64,000 nucleotides of DNA, from positions 1-64,000 of the forward strand of contig NZ_NHPP01000003.1 of assembly GCF_002838835.1 (NCBI RefSeq). Direction: 5' to 3'. The stretch is from Siphonobacter sp. SORGH_AS_0500. GTDB taxonomy: Bacteria; Bacteroidota; Bacteroidia; Cytophagales; Spirosomataceae. Below, piece by piece: positions 52,631-62,135 of this stretch (positions are counted from its first letter, which is position 1; each line of letters starts with the position of its first letter). The position numbers and the translations under genes were made by a program. The notes below the pieces were generated by a model. It saw nothing but the letters and a program-made list of their open reading frames with translations. It did not search any database and was not told the DNA's origin.

Positions 52631-53449
52631 TTAGGCCTCTGCTGCTTTTACTACCAAAGCTCTCTTTTTCGCTTGCTGTAGCCGATAACCCTGATTCACC
52701 AGGTACACGCCCAGCATGGTAATCGTAAAAGCCAGTCCCGTAATCCAGGTGACGTGTTCGTGCAGAATCAAATACCCTAAAATAATAGCTACCAGAGGAT
52801 TAATATAGGCATACACCGAAACCAAGCCAGCGGGTAACTGGGACATTGCATACAGGTACGACACAAACGCAACAATCGATCCAAAGACAATTAGGTATAA
52901 TAGAGCCAGACCCGAAGTTAGACTCAGTGACGGCAAGTGTTGCCAGTCTTCCGCCAGGGCACTAAGTACCAAAAGGCCCGTCCCGCCGACCAACATCTGA
53001 ATAGCCGCGTTGAAAAAGGCATGGGATTGAGCCCGATGCGTTTGCGTATACAAGCCTCCACTCGCGAAAGACAGGCACGAGAAAAGCGTTACGCCAATGC
53101 CCATCAGCGAGTTGCGATTGGCCATGAAGTTCATATGATCGCGGAAGACCAGAACTACACCCAGAAAACCCATCAGCATTCCCAAAACAATTCGGCCATT
53201 GAGCTTATCCTGAGGTCGGATGACGAGTTGAATAACGATTGTAAACAAGGGAATCAGCGAGCAAATGAGAGCGGCCAGTCCACTCGGAATAAAGCGTACG
53301 GCCCAGCCCACAATACCAGTTCCGAAGGTAATCATGCACAAGCTGGGAATGATTTGCAGTTTGATAGCGGGCCAGCCGGGTACGGCCCGGTGTCGAATCA
53401 TGGCAAAGGCGAGTAACAACAGTCCGGCTGTCGTATTTCGAAGGGCCAT
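52631..53449 (-). CDS. EamA-family transporter, 5'-truncated
   Basis: A 272-residue drug/metabolite transporter with about nine helices. EamA proteins normally begin with an extra helix (W-G-x-x-x motif) before the segment that here opens the protein (MALRNTTAGLLLLAF). Only about 95 bases separate its start from the stop of the next gene upstream. They hold an in-frame TAA and a dispersed GAGACGCG repeat (53491-53518) instead of the missing N-terminus. The gene is probably a 5'-truncated remnant or a shortened version; function is doubtful. Confidence 0.75.
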   Translation of the reverse strand: MALRNTTAGLLLLAFAMIRHRAVPGWPAIKLQIIPSLCMITFGTGIVGWAVRFIPSGLAALICSLIPLFTIVIQLVIRPQDKLNGRIVLGMLMGFLGVVLVFRDHMNFMANRNSLMGIGVTLFSCLSFASGGLYTQTHRAQSHAFFNAAIQMLVGGTGLLVLSALAEDWQHLPSLSLTSGLALLYLIVFGSIVAFVSYLYAMSQLPAGLVSVYAYINPLVAIILGYLILHEHVTWITGLAFTITMLGVYLVNQGYRLQQAKKRALVVKAAEA

Positions 53450-53490
53450 GAACAGTACTCCCCGGATTTTTTAGGTAAGAATAATATAGT

Positions 53491-53518
53491 GTAGAGACGT
53501 GATTCGTCGCATCTCTTC
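53491..53518. repeat. Dispersed repeat, GAGACGCG-type palindrome
   Basis: GTAGAGACGTGATTCGTCGC ending ATCTCTTC, the same palindrome as at 2717-2744 and 2846-2874. It lies exactly where the 5' part of the EamA gene is missing. Confidence 0.7.
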
Positions 53519-53544
53519 CTCATCATAGCAAGCTTAAGACTTCG

Positions 53545-54369
53545 TTACATCTCCCCTTCAACGCCTAAGCCAAACAAAGCAAAGTCATATTTAGCCGGGT
53601 CTTGTGGGTCAAAACTGCGTAGGTTTTCGGTTAACTCCAAAGCGGCTTGCCAGTCGGTGTTAGTTCGATGGAGTAAGCCTAATTTTCGGGCAACGCGATC
53701 GACGTGCACATCGCAGGGACAAACCAGAGCGGCGGGGGAAAGCTGATTCCAGATTCCAAAATCTACCCCGTTTGTATCGTTTCGAACCATCCAGCGGAGA
53801 AACATATTGAGGCGTTTGCAGGATGATTTTCGGGCGGGAGTAGCCACATGCTTTCGGGTGCGGGCGGGAGCATCTTCCAGTCCAAAGAAAACTTCATGAA
53901 AACGCACCAATGCCTGCTCCGTTTGAAAAGCGGCGTGCCGAATTGGTTCTTTCTTTTGAACGCTCACAGGCGTTTCCCCCACGAAAGCTTCTTCCAGCGA
54001 ATTATGTTTGGCGTAAAACTGCTGGAAAAAGTGAATGAAATATAGCGTATCCGTTGCGTTGAATGTGCGGTGCTTGAAGTGTAAAAAAGGCTTTAAATCC
54101 GTAGGTTGATGATTACGGATAAAGTCATAGGGAGCTCCGTCCATTAATCGAATCAGTTCATTGCATTTATTAATAATCGTTTTTCGCTGACCCCAGGCAA
54201 GAACGGCGGCCCAGAAACCCATAATTTCAATATCCTGCTTTTTCGTGAATTGATGCGGAATACTAATCGGATCGTTAGGAATAAAATTGGGTTGGTTATA
54301 CTGCTGTACTTTCTCTTCCAGTAAGTTATAAAGCCAGTCGGGAGTATCGGTTTTTTCAAAAAGTGCCAT
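53545..54369 (-). CDS. TIGR02757 family protein (DUF2400)
   Basis: A 274-residue protein of the TIGR02757 family, widespread in Bacteroidota and of unknown function. Signature stretches are PNDPISIPHQFTKKQDIEIMGFWAA, WGQRKTIINKC and the C-terminal CPCDVHVDRVARKLGLL, which resembles helix-hairpin-helix DNA glycosylase ends. The ATG at 54369 is the natural start. It is divergent from a DNA glycosylase gene 77 bases away, a link that fits a DNA-repair role but does not prove one. Confidence 0.88.
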   Translation of the reverse strand: MALFEKTDTPDWLYNLLEEKVQQYNQPNFIPNDPISIPHQFTKKQDIEIMGFWAAVLAWGQRKTIINKCNELIRLMDGAPYDFIRNHQPTDLKPFLHFKHRTFNATDTLYFIHFFQQFYAKHNSLEEAFVGETPVSVQKKEPIRHAAFQTEQALVRFHEVFFGLEDAPARTRKHVATPARKSSCKRLNMFLRWMVRNDTNGVDFGIWNQLSPAALVCPCDVHVDRVARKLGLLHRTNTDWQAALELTENLRSFDPQDPAKYDFALFGLGVEGEM

Positions 54370-54446
54370 CGGACAAAGTTCGGGAAACAATCGCTGAATG
54401 CTACACGTTTAGCTCCATATCGCCCGGATATTATTTTCCTAAACTC

Positions 54447-55268
54447 ATGCCAGAATTACCCGAAGTCGAAACTTATCGTCGCTATTTTGAGGAAACGTGT
54501 CTGAATCAACCCATTCAGGATGTATTTGTAGAAGATACCAAACTATTAACTACGGATTATGATTTGCTGGTAGCCAGCTTACGCGGGAAGAAATTCATTG
54601 CAACCGAGCGAATTGGAAAAAACCTCTTTGTGCAAACCGATGGTGGTTTTTATGTTCATTTTCACTTCGGCATGACGGGCGATCTGGCCTATTATCAATT
54701 CGAAGAAGAACGCCCCCGTTTTTCCCGAATCGTCTTTTATTTTCAGACGGGGTATAAGCTGGCCTTTATCTGTCCGCGAAAATTCGAGCGAATTGGTATC
54801 GTCGAGAACGTGCCGGAATACCTCAGGAAAAAACGTATTGCAGCAGACGCTCTGGCCATTTCCATTCCCACGCTCGCGGCGACGCTGGCGAAGAAAAAGG
54901 CATTTATTAAACCGGTGTTACTGGATCAGTCGGTGATTGCAGGCATTGGTAACTGGATTGTGGATGAAGTATTATTCCAGGCTCGTATTCACCCGGAACG
55001 GCTGGCTGCTTTGCTGGACGAAATGGAAGTAAAGCATCTCCATGAAGCCATTCAACTGGTGCTAAAAACGGCGATTGATTGCGAGGCTAATTATGCCTTA
55101 TTTCCCGAACGTTTCATCATTCATGCCCGCGAGTGGGCGGTGTCGCCTTATGCAGACGCAAAGCAGCATTTGTTATGTCCGGTTTGTCATCAAAAGCTAC
55201 AAATTACAAAGGTAGGGGGGCGAACCACGTACTTCTGTCCCGTAGATCAGCCTCTGGAAATGACGTAA
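54447..55268 (+). CDS. Fpg/Nei-family DNA glycosylase
   Basis: A 273-residue formamidopyrimidine-DNA glycosylase-like enzyme for oxidised bases. The N-terminal MPELPEVETY supplies the catalytic Pro2 and Glu3, K58 lies in the beta-hairpin, and GIGNWIVDEVLFQARIHPE is the helix-two-turn-helix. The C-terminal zinc finger has C244, C247 and C264, but the fourth position is Asp (FCPVD) where relatives have Cys. Zinc binding may use Asp or be weak. The ATG at 54447 gives the mature N-terminus required for catalysis. Confidence 0.9.
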   Translation: MPELPEVETYRRYFEETCLNQPIQDVFVEDTKLLTTDYDLLVASLRGKKFIATERIGKNLFVQTDGGFYVHFHFGMTGDLAYYQFEEERPRFSRIVFYFQTGYKLAFICPRKFERIGIVENVPEYLRKKRIAADALAISIPTLAATLAKKKAFIKPVLLDQSVIAGIGNWIVDEVLFQARIHPERLAALLDEMEVKHLHEAIQLVLKTAIDCEANYALFPERFIIHAREWAVSPYADAKQHLLCPVCHQKLQITKVGGRTTYFCPVDQPLEMT

Positions 55269-55344
55269 AAAATAAATTATTAAATTTTTTTAAAAATAAC
55301 CGTATTTGTCGGCTTCACGTGTCTGGGTTGTTCAGGAAATGCTT

Positions 55345-55352
55345 TACTTTTG
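55345..55352 (+). promoter_or_regulatory. -7 promoter element of nagB-PIG-L
   Basis: TACTTTTG fits TAnnTTTG, 30 bases before the ATG at 55383. A TTG lies 14 bases upstream, closer than usual. Confidence 0.45.
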
Positions 55353-55382
55353 CGTTGTAAAACTAAGCCTAATCCCAATCAC

Positions 55383-57323
55383 ATGCTGCCCGAAACAGAC
55401 ACGTTATTAGCTGCTCCGACGCTGAATCAGCCCATCGCGTTTGAACGTATTCCTACTCAGATTTACGCCGATTCAAATGATGCTTCAGCAGCCGTAGCTC
55501 GTGAAATCGCCGAAATCATTCGTGCCAAACAATTACAGGGAAAACCTGCCGTGTTGGGTTTAGCCACTGGTTCTTCACCCAAGAAAGTATACGCAGAATT
55601 GATCCGTCTTCACCGCGAGGAGCGTTTGAGCTTTTACAACGTGATTACCTTCAACCTGGATGAGTACTACCCCATGCAGCCTGATGGACAGCAGAGTTAC
55701 GTTCGCTTCATGCAGGAACAACTGTTCAATCACGTAGACATTCCAAAGAATAACTATTTCGTTCCGGATGGAACGCTGTCTCCTGCTCAGATTCCTGCGT
55801 TCTGCCAGAACTACGAACGTCAGATCGACGAATTAGGCGGACTTGATTTCCAATTATTAGGGATTGGCCGTAATGGTCACATTGGTTTCAACGAGCCTGG
55901 TTCTCACGTGAACTCACGCACTCGTCTGATGACTCTGGACTTAACCACTCGTGCGGATGCCGCTCTGGATTTTGGTGGTCTGGCCAATGTTCCTAAGAAA
56001 GCCATTACGCTGGGTGTAAATCAGATCATGAAAGCCAAGCGGGTAATCCTGCTGGCTTGGGGTGAGCACAAAGCGAAGATGATTCACCAGGCTATTGAAG
56101 GCCCGGTAACGGATCAGGTTCCTGCCAGTTACCTGCAAGGACATCCCAACGTACAGTTCGTACTGGACGAATCTGCGGCGGCTGACTTAACCCGTCGCAA
56201 GATGCCCTGGTTGGTGGAAGAGGTATCCTGGGACAAAAACATGATTAAGAAAGCCGTCACTACGCTTTCTCTCAGCCTGAATAAGCCGATCCTGAAGTTA
56301 ACCAACCGTGATTACAACGATAACGGACTCTCAGAATTGCTGGCTCAGGTAGGTCAGGCTTACGATCTGAACATTGAAGTCTTCAATCAATTACAAAATA
56401 CGATTACGGGTTGGCCCGGTGGCAAGCCTAACGCCGACGATACCAATCGTCCAGAACGTGCATTACCTACCCAAAAACGTTGTCTGATTTTCAGTCCTCA
56501 CCCTGATGATGACATTATCTCGATGGGTGGTACGTTCCAGCGTCTGGTAGATCAGGGACACGAGGTTCACGTAGGTTACCAAACCTCTGGTAATATTGCC
56601 GTAGCGGATGATGAAGCCATGCGTTTCATTGATTTCGTTGTGGATTATAACCGTCAGTTTGGCATCGATAGTCCAAAAGCAGAAGAAATCTTCAAAAATG
56701 CTGCGGAGCACCTGCGGACGAAAAAAGACTCAGAAAGTGATACGCCTGAAGTTCGTCAAGTAAAAGGAATTATTCGGGAAGGTGAAGCAAAAGCAACCTG
56801 TCGTTTCGTAGGAAATGGGGTTGAAAATGCTCACTTCATGAAAATGCCTTTCTATGAAACGGGTAAAGTGCAGAAAAAACCACTGAGCGAAGAAGATATT
56901 CAAATTGTGATGGATCTGATTCGTGAAATCAAACCTCATCAAATCTACGCTGCCGGCGACCTGGCCGATCCACACGGAACGCACAAAGTTTGTCTGGATG
57001 CGGTGATGGAAGCCGTTCGTCGTTTGAAAGACGAAGCGTTCATGAAGGATTGCTGGGTGTGGTTATACAAAGGTGCTTGGGATGAATGGGCAATCGATAT
57101 GATCGAAATGGCCGTTCCCATGTCTCCTGATCAGGTATTGAAAAAACGTCACGGTATTTTCAAACACCAGTCACAAAAAGATGGTGTTGTGTATCAGGGT
57201 ACAGATTCCCGTGAATTCTGGCAACGAGCAGAAGATCGGAACCAGGCAACGGCGAATTTATACAACAAACTGGGGTTAGCGGAGTATGAAGCTGTGGAAG
57301 CTTTTGTACGCTGGAAATACTAA
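55383..57323 (+). CDS. nagB: Glucosamine-6-phosphate deaminase fused to a PIG-L deacetylase domain
   Basis: A 646-residue two-domain protein. Residues about 20-290 are NagB, converting glucosamine-6-phosphate to fructose-6-phosphate and ammonia, with ATGSSP (61-66), NLDEYY (91-96) and GRNGHIGFNEPG (162-173, H166 and E171). Residues about 365-640 are a PIG-L/LmbE-type zinc deacetylase with HPDDD at 373-377. Such fusions occur in Bacteroidota. The second domain may deacetylate an N-acetylglucosamine derivative before deamination, but this is inference. The start is the ATG at 55383. Confidence 0.9.
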   Translation: MLPETDTLLAAPTLNQPIAFERIPTQIYADSNDASAAVAREIAEIIRAKQLQGKPAVLGLATGSSPKKVYAELIRLHREERLSFYNVITFNLDEYYPMQPDGQQSYVRFMQEQLFNHVDIPKNNYFVPDGTLSPAQIPAFCQNYERQIDELGGLDFQLLGIGRNGHIGFNEPGSHVNSRTRLMTLDLTTRADAALDFGGLANVPKKAITLGVNQIMKAKRVILLAWGEHKAKMIHQAIEGPVTDQVPASYLQGHPNVQFVLDESAAADLTRRKMPWLVEEVSWDKNMIKKAVTTLSLSLNKPILKLTNRDYNDNGLSELLAQVGQAYDLNIEVFNQLQNTITGWPGGKPNADDTNRPERALPTQKRCLIFSPHPDDDIISMGGTFQRLVDQGHEVHVGYQTSGNIAVADDEAMRFIDFVVDYNRQFGIDSPKAEEIFKNAAEHLRTKKDSESDTPEVRQVKGIIREGEAKATCRFVGNGVENAHFMKMPFYETGKVQKKPLSEEDIQIVMDLIREIKPHQIYAAGDLADPHGTHKVCLDAVMEAVRRLKDEAFMKDCWVWLYKGAWDEWAIDMIEMAVPMSPDQVLKKRHGIFKHQSQKDGVVYQGTDSREFWQRAEDRNQATANLYNKLGLAEYEAVEAFVRWKY

Positions 57324-57498
57324 GGAATAGAGTTGATATTTGTTAACGCGACGACATCATTCGTGATTTCGTCGCGTTTTTCGTTATTTTTATCCTATAA
57401 GATAAACCAAAAGGACCTCAAGATCGTATTTATACTACTGTGTAGTACAGTTTTTTTAGGCGATTCCTATCATCTGTCCGTCCACTATAAGTTTAACT

Positions 57499-57807
57499 AT
57501 GACTGGGATCTTTATTATCGGAGGCGTTGCATTACTAAGTGGCTATGTTATTTACATGGTGTGGTTAGTTTCAAAAATGCAAGGCAAATGCGAGTGCAAA
57601 AGCTGCAAAACATCTATTCACATTGAGCGAATCAATCGCCCTGAACATGTTAAAAAACTGGCGGGCTTTATTCCTTTGAAGTATTACCGTTGTCGGCATT
57701 GTAGCGGAACTTTTTTCTTACGAGAAAGTACTCCTGATAACGAACCGGTAAAGATGGAAATCTCGAGAAAGAGAAGAAGAAGTTCAAGAGAAGCAGAATT
57801 GGCTTAA
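57499..57807 (+). CDS. Membrane-anchored zinc-ribbon protein, 102 aa
   Basis: A 102-residue protein with one N-terminal membrane helix (about 3-25), a zinc-ribbon-like set of cysteines (C31, C33, C36 and C65, C68) and a basic tail. The motif FIPLKYYRCRHCSGTFF resembles the end of the 54-residue protein at 35234-35398 (FLPIKWLFCVRCRRHF). No known function. A strong terminator follows. Confidence 0.7.
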   Translation: MTGIFIIGGVALLSGYVIYMVWLVSKMQGKCECKSCKTSIHIERINRPEHVKKLAGFIPLKYYRCRHCSGTFFLRESTPDNEPVKMEISRKRRRSSREAELA

Positions 57808-57825
57808 GGTATTCTGAAAGTTATA

Positions 57826-57860
57826 AAAAGCGGCTTGCCCCTAAGGGCGAGCCGCTTTTG
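57826..57860 (+). terminator. Terminator of the membrane zinc-ribbon gene
   Basis: Stem AAAAGCGGCT/AGCCGCTTTT with an inner TGCCC/GGGCG pair, followed by T residues. Confidence 0.85.
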
Positions 57861-57944
57861 CGTTAATGGGCCTGCATTAAGCATATCTTGTTTTCATTTA
57901 CTATTGAAAATCTTATTACTTTAGGTCATCAAACCAATCAATCT

Positions 57945-58301
57945 ATGCTTCAGGGACTCCGTACCACCGTTTATCTCGTTGATGATCTTTCTAAAGCTAA
58001 AAACTGGTATTCCGAAGTGTTAGCAACACCTCCCTATTTCGATGAGCCTTTCTATGTGGGTTTCAACGTCGGAGGTTTTGAGTTAGGATTGCACCCGACC
58101 GATACGCCTTATCCTGAAAAAGCTTCAGTAATCACCTATTGGGCAGTTGAAAACATTCATGAGTCCTATCAGCGGTTAGTATCGCTGGGAGCCACCGAAC
58201 ACGAAGCTCCGCACGAAGTAGGCGGAGATATTTGGGTGGCTACCGTCTGGGATCCGTTCGGGAATTGCCTGGGCATCATCGTTAACCCTCATTTCAGCTA
58301 A
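57945..58301 (+). CDS. VOC-superfamily (glyoxalase/bleomycin-resistance-like) protein
   Basis: A 118-residue single VOC domain: LRTTVYLVDDLSKAKNWYSEVLA at the start, then GGFELGLHP, ENIHESYQRLVSLGA and VWDPFGNCLGII at the end. Possible metal ligands are the Glu and His residues in ELGLH and the late Gly-Asn-Cys region; a typical His at the start is missing. Substrate unknown. The ATG at 57945 is chosen by the family N-terminus. Confidence 0.83.
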   Translation: MLQGLRTTVYLVDDLSKAKNWYSEVLATPPYFDEPFYVGFNVGGFELGLHPTDTPYPEKASVITYWAVENIHESYQRLVSLGATEHEAPHEVGGDIWVATVWDPFGNCLGIIVNPHFS

Positions 58302-58339
58302 AATTTCCGCCTAATTCCGGGATCATTAATCGAACATTC

Positions 58340-59953
58340 ATGGGTATCGAGGTTGTTGAGCTTATCGTATTATTACTCTTTGGCGTCACCTTTCTAGCCG
58401 TTTTTAGCTTTCGTAGTCATTTTCCCTTTCCCATCGCTTTAGTTCTGGTGGGCCTTATCGTAAGCCAGATTCCCGGCTTACCAACGCTGGTTCTAAATCC
58501 CGACATTATCTTTTTCATTTTCCTGCCGCCTTTGCTATACGAAGCGGCCTGGAAATCCAGTTGGCATGAATTCAAGGCCAATATCCGCCCAATAACCATG
58601 GCGGCAGTGGGCTTGGTTGTTTTCACCACCCTTTGCGTAGGCTGGGTGGTGCATTCCATGATCCCGAATATCAGTTGGGCGGAGGCCTTTTTGTTAGGAG
58701 CTATTGTGTCACCTCCCGATGCCGTTGCTGCTTCGTCGGTTACGAAAGGCTTAGGCTTGAACCCACGGATCATTAGCATTCTGGAAGGAGAAAGCTTACT
58801 GAATGATGCCAGCGGACTGATTGTTTATCGGTACGCTCTGGCCGCTATTTTAACCGGAGCTTTTAATTTCTGGGATGCCGGATTACAGTTTTTTATCGTC
58901 GTAATTGTTGGCGTAGCTTGTGGCTTGCTGGTGGGTTATGTCCTGTACCTGATCCATAAATATTTTGTTTGCGAGTCCCTGGTCGAAGTAACGCTTACCT
59001 TATTAACCCCCTTCGCTTCGTACCTGCTGGCTGAGCATTTCCACGCTTCTGGCGTTCTGGCGGTAGTAACTACCGGTTTGTACTTATCATATCGTTCTTC
59101 GGAAATGTTCTCGACCGAATCCCGGATTCAGGCTAATTCCGTCTGGGAAGTGGTGGGCTTTATCCTGAACGGACTCGTGTTTATTCTCTTGGGTTTACAG
59201 CTTCGGGTCGTCATGACGGATCTGGACATGGTAACGACTCACGGCACGCTCATTCTTATGAAATATGGCTTGTTAGTAAGCTTAACGGTGATCGTCGTTC
59301 GGTTTATCTGGGTATTACCTGCGTCTATTCGACCGAAATTTCTTTTTCATAAAAAAGACGAACGGGAGTTACTGGACCGCCGGAACCTGATTATTATCGG
59401 CTGGTCAGGCATGCGAGGGGTAGTGTCCATGGCCATTGCTTTGTCCATTCCCTTAACCCTTCCTTCAGGAGAGCTTTTCCCGAACCGAAACCTGATTATT
59501 TTCCTGACATTCTGCGTGATTATGGTTACGCTGGTGGCTCAGGGATTAACGCTTCCCTGGGTTATTCGTAAGCTGAAAATTCCGAAATACTCCCTGCTGG
59601 CGGAAGAATACGAGGTACGTTCGCAGATCATCAGCGAAGTAATGGTACACATCGAAAATAACTTGCAGGACATTGATCATGTAGTGTTAAATCGAATTCG
59701 AAATAGTTACCAGAATCGTTTTGAACGGCTTCAGCATACCGAACTTCCCAGGACCGAATGGGCTACTTCTGACAACCGGGCCCTACGGGTTTTTAATCAG
59801 TTCACGCAAGTACAATTGGACGTTATTGAAGTGGAGCGAAAAGTAATTAGCCAGCTTCATCGTAAAGGAACAGTAAGCGAAGAGATTTTAAGAAAAATAG
59901 AAGCCGAGCTGGATATCGAGGAGACTCGTTTACAGATGGAAATGGTCAAATAA
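58340..59953 (+). CDS. CPA1-type Na+/H+ antiporter (NhaP-like)
   Basis: A 537-residue antiporter with about twelve helices and a long cytoplasmic C-terminus (about 430-537). The ion-site motifs LLGAIVSPPDAVAAS and EGESLLNDASGLIVY, with the Asn-Asp pair, are intact. It exchanges sodium (or other cations) for protons across the inner membrane and supports pH and salt tolerance. It follows the VOC gene by 38 bases. Confidence 0.92.
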   Translation: MGIEVVELIVLLLFGVTFLAVFSFRSHFPFPIALVLVGLIVSQIPGLPTLVLNPDIIFFIFLPPLLYEAAWKSSWHEFKANIRPITMAAVGLVVFTTLCVGWVVHSMIPNISWAEAFLLGAIVSPPDAVAASSVTKGLGLNPRIISILEGESLLNDASGLIVYRYALAAILTGAFNFWDAGLQFFIVVIVGVACGLLVGYVLYLIHKYFVCESLVEVTLTLLTPFASYLLAEHFHASGVLAVVTTGLYLSYRSSEMFSTESRIQANSVWEVVGFILNGLVFILLGLQLRVVMTDLDMVTTHGTLILMKYGLLVSLTVIVVRFIWVLPASIRPKFLFHKKDERELLDRRNLIIIGWSGMRGVVSMAIALSIPLTLPSGELFPNRNLIIFLTFCVIMVTLVAQGLTLPWVIRKLKIPKYSLLAEEYEVRSQIISEVMVHIENNLQDIDHVVLNRIRNSYQNRFERLQHTELPRTEWATSDNRALRVFNQFTQVQLDVIEVERKVISQLHRKGTVSEEILRKIEAELDIEETRLQMEMVK

Positions 59954-60115
59954 AGAGGGATAGGATTTACTGGTAAATAGTTGCAGTTAAGTTCTTGTAA
60001 TAACTCAATAAGAGAAGGTTCGTTTATAAAATGCTGACTATTAGACTGTAAACTGATAACTGAAGCGGCTAAAAACAATTAACTACTTATTATTTCAGAG
60101 GGCAGCGTATTAATC

Positions 60116-61063
60116 ATGAAAAAAACGTTACGTTTTCTTGGCTGGTTTTTGCTGGTTCTTTTCCTGTTTTTCAACGTTCTGATGGCTTTTCAGGCGTATC
60201 GATTTACGTATTTCTACGAGCCGCAGGAGGCTGTTTTTCGCCGCCCTGAGCAGATGTCTGCCGGAGAGAAAATTTCTGCTGCCTTATTTGGTTTTCGGGC
60301 TCCTAAGCGTCCGGTGAAAGAAAAGCCTGACTTCCCTTATCAAACCGTTCGCTTAAAGAATACGGCTCAGCAAACACTGGTGGGCTGGGTTAGTCCGGCT
60401 CGGGGAAAATCGAAAGGCACGGTTATTCTCTGGCATGGACATGGTTCCAATAAATCGCGGGTGCTGGCGGAAGCCCGTTCTTTTCATGAATCAGGTTACC
60501 AGACGGTTCTCTTTGATTTTCGGGCTCATGGGCAGTCTGAGGGAAATATCTGTACGATTGGATACAAGGAAACCGATGATCTTCGAACGGTGTATAATTG
60601 GGTAAAAGCCAGAGGCGAATCGAATATTATCCTTTGGGGGATGTCGATGGGAGCGGCTACCATTTTAAAAGCCGTACCGGAGTATGCATTAAAACCTAAA
60701 AAGGTAATCATTGAATGTCCTTTCGGAACGCTGGAAGAGGCCATTAAAGGTCGACTGCGGTCGTTGCATATTCCGGTGCAACCCATCACGAGTCTGTTAC
60801 TTTTCTACGGAAGTTTGGAGCGGGATATGGATGGGGCGGCTTATCAGCCTGCCACTTACGCAAAACAGTTTGAGATGCCGGTATTGTTGCAATGGGGCCG
60901 CAGTGACCCACGGGTTTCGCAGGCTGAAACGGACCGTATTTTCAAGAACCTGGGCTCTACAAACAAAAAACTGGTGATCTACGAAGAATCGGGTCACCAG
61001 TCGTTCTGCCGTCATGAAACGGATAAATGGAAAAAAGAAGTTACTGAATTCCTGAATCAGTGA
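60116..61063 (+). CDS. Membrane-anchored alpha/beta hydrolase
   Basis: A 315-residue hydrolase with one N-terminal membrane helix (about 7-25). The catalytic triad is S177 (GMSMG), D264 (GRSDPRV) and H294 (SGHQSF), with HGHGSNK as the oxyanion loop. It resembles the Bem46/FrsA-type periplasm-facing hydrolases of unknown substrate. It ends 5 bases before the convergent PorP/SprF gene. Confidence 0.88.
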   Translation: MKKTLRFLGWFLLVLFLFFNVLMAFQAYRFTYFYEPQEAVFRRPEQMSAGEKISAALFGFRAPKRPVKEKPDFPYQTVRLKNTAQQTLVGWVSPARGKSKGTVILWHGHGSNKSRVLAEARSFHESGYQTVLFDFRAHGQSEGNICTIGYKETDDLRTVYNWVKARGESNIILWGMSMGAATILKAVPEYALKPKKVIIECPFGTLEEAIKGRLRSLHIPVQPITSLLLFYGSLERDMDGAAYQPATYAKQFEMPVLLQWGRSDPRVSQAETDRIFKNLGSTNKKLVIYEESGHQSFCRHETDKWKKEVTEFLNQ

Positions 61064-61068
61064 GTGCA

Positions 61069-61956
61069 TTAAAAATACCGCATCTGTCCGACTTTGCCAG
61101 TTCCGTTGTCAAACTCATACCGTAGGAAAAACTGCCAGATCGTACTTTCTGTGGTATTAAAGCCGAAGCTTCCGGTTTGGGTAGAATTGAAATCGTAACT
61201 GGCTCCTACGCGGAAGCGATCCCCCAACTGAACTTCGGCGGTTCCGAGAATGCCACTTCGTCCACCCAGCGTTTTGAGCGTACTTTGATACCAAAGTCCA
61301 ATCCCAACCTGCTTTATCCACACCGTTGCATTAACGTCAGCATTGGCCTTAAAACGGGATTCAAGTGTCTGTCCGCGAACGAGCGTAGCTAGCTTGAGCT
61401 TTACTTCTTCCGACACATCAAAAAGATAGCCACCCGTCAGAAAAACAGGTCGAAGATTATCGTAGTAATTATTAGAACCGACCAGATTTTGGGCCGAAAG
61501 TCCGGCGTAATAACGTGGCGTTTTATACTGAACCCCTAAGCCAGCACTGACGGGATACACATTATTACCAATAAAATTGTTGGGTGGAACCACCTGCGTT
61601 ATCCCCACCTGAGCTCCGATTGATAGCATTTCATTTTCCGAAATCCGGTGACGATAGGCTCCGGTTCCGTAAAAACCTACAGACGCAACGGAATAAGGGT
61701 CCCGGAAAGCCTGGAAGCCAACCGCAAACTTTTCTCCCGCCGGAGCATCAAAGGCAAAATATTGAGAACTATAAGTATTTCGATAAAATACCGAGCGACG
61801 GCGATTGATGAACGTTAGACTCGTTACGTCACGACTTCCAGCGTAAGCGGGGTTAATAGCCAGCGGGTTGAAAGGGTAGGAGCTATACGCTGCTTCTAAC
61901 TGAGCCGAAGCCATTTCAGAAAGGAAAACCAGACAGATTAGTACAAGTAAACGCAT
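61069..61956 (-). CDS. PorP/SprF-family type IX secretion outer-membrane protein
   Basis: A 295-residue outer-membrane beta-barrel with a signal peptide (residues 1-18, ending MASAQ). The opening YPFNPLAINPAYAGSRDVTSLTFINRR and the mid-region YSVASVGFYGTGAYRHRIS and GLSAQNLVGSNNYYD are typical of PorP/SprF, which supports type IX secretion and gliding adhesin export. It is a lone paralogue without gldJ/sprE-like neighbours. The ATG at 61956 begins the signal peptide. Confidence 0.88.
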   Translation of the reverse strand: MRLLVLICLVFLSEMASAQLEAAYSSYPFNPLAINPAYAGSRDVTSLTFINRRRSVFYRNTYSSQYFAFDAPAGEKFAVGFQAFRDPYSVASVGFYGTGAYRHRISENEMLSIGAQVGITQVVPPNNFIGNNVYPVSAGLGVQYKTPRYYAGLSAQNLVGSNNYYDNLRPVFLTGGYLFDVSEEVKLKLATLVRGQTLESRFKANADVNATVWIKQVGIGLWYQSTLKTLGGRSGILGTAEVQLGDRFRVGASYDFNSTQTGSFGFNTTESTIWQFFLRYEFDNGTGKVGQMRYF

Positions 61957-62135
61957 ACCAGTGGTTGATTGGAAAACGAAATATAAGCAGAGCCGAATGA
62001 AAAAGGGAGTATAAAACGACTTTTCAAAAAACCACTTACCCAAGAAAACTAGTTATTCATCCCAATAACGTAGACTAATGATGCGTTTCGAGAGAAGTTT
62101 ATGTATTCAATCTATCTATAGTTTCTGATAAAGCC

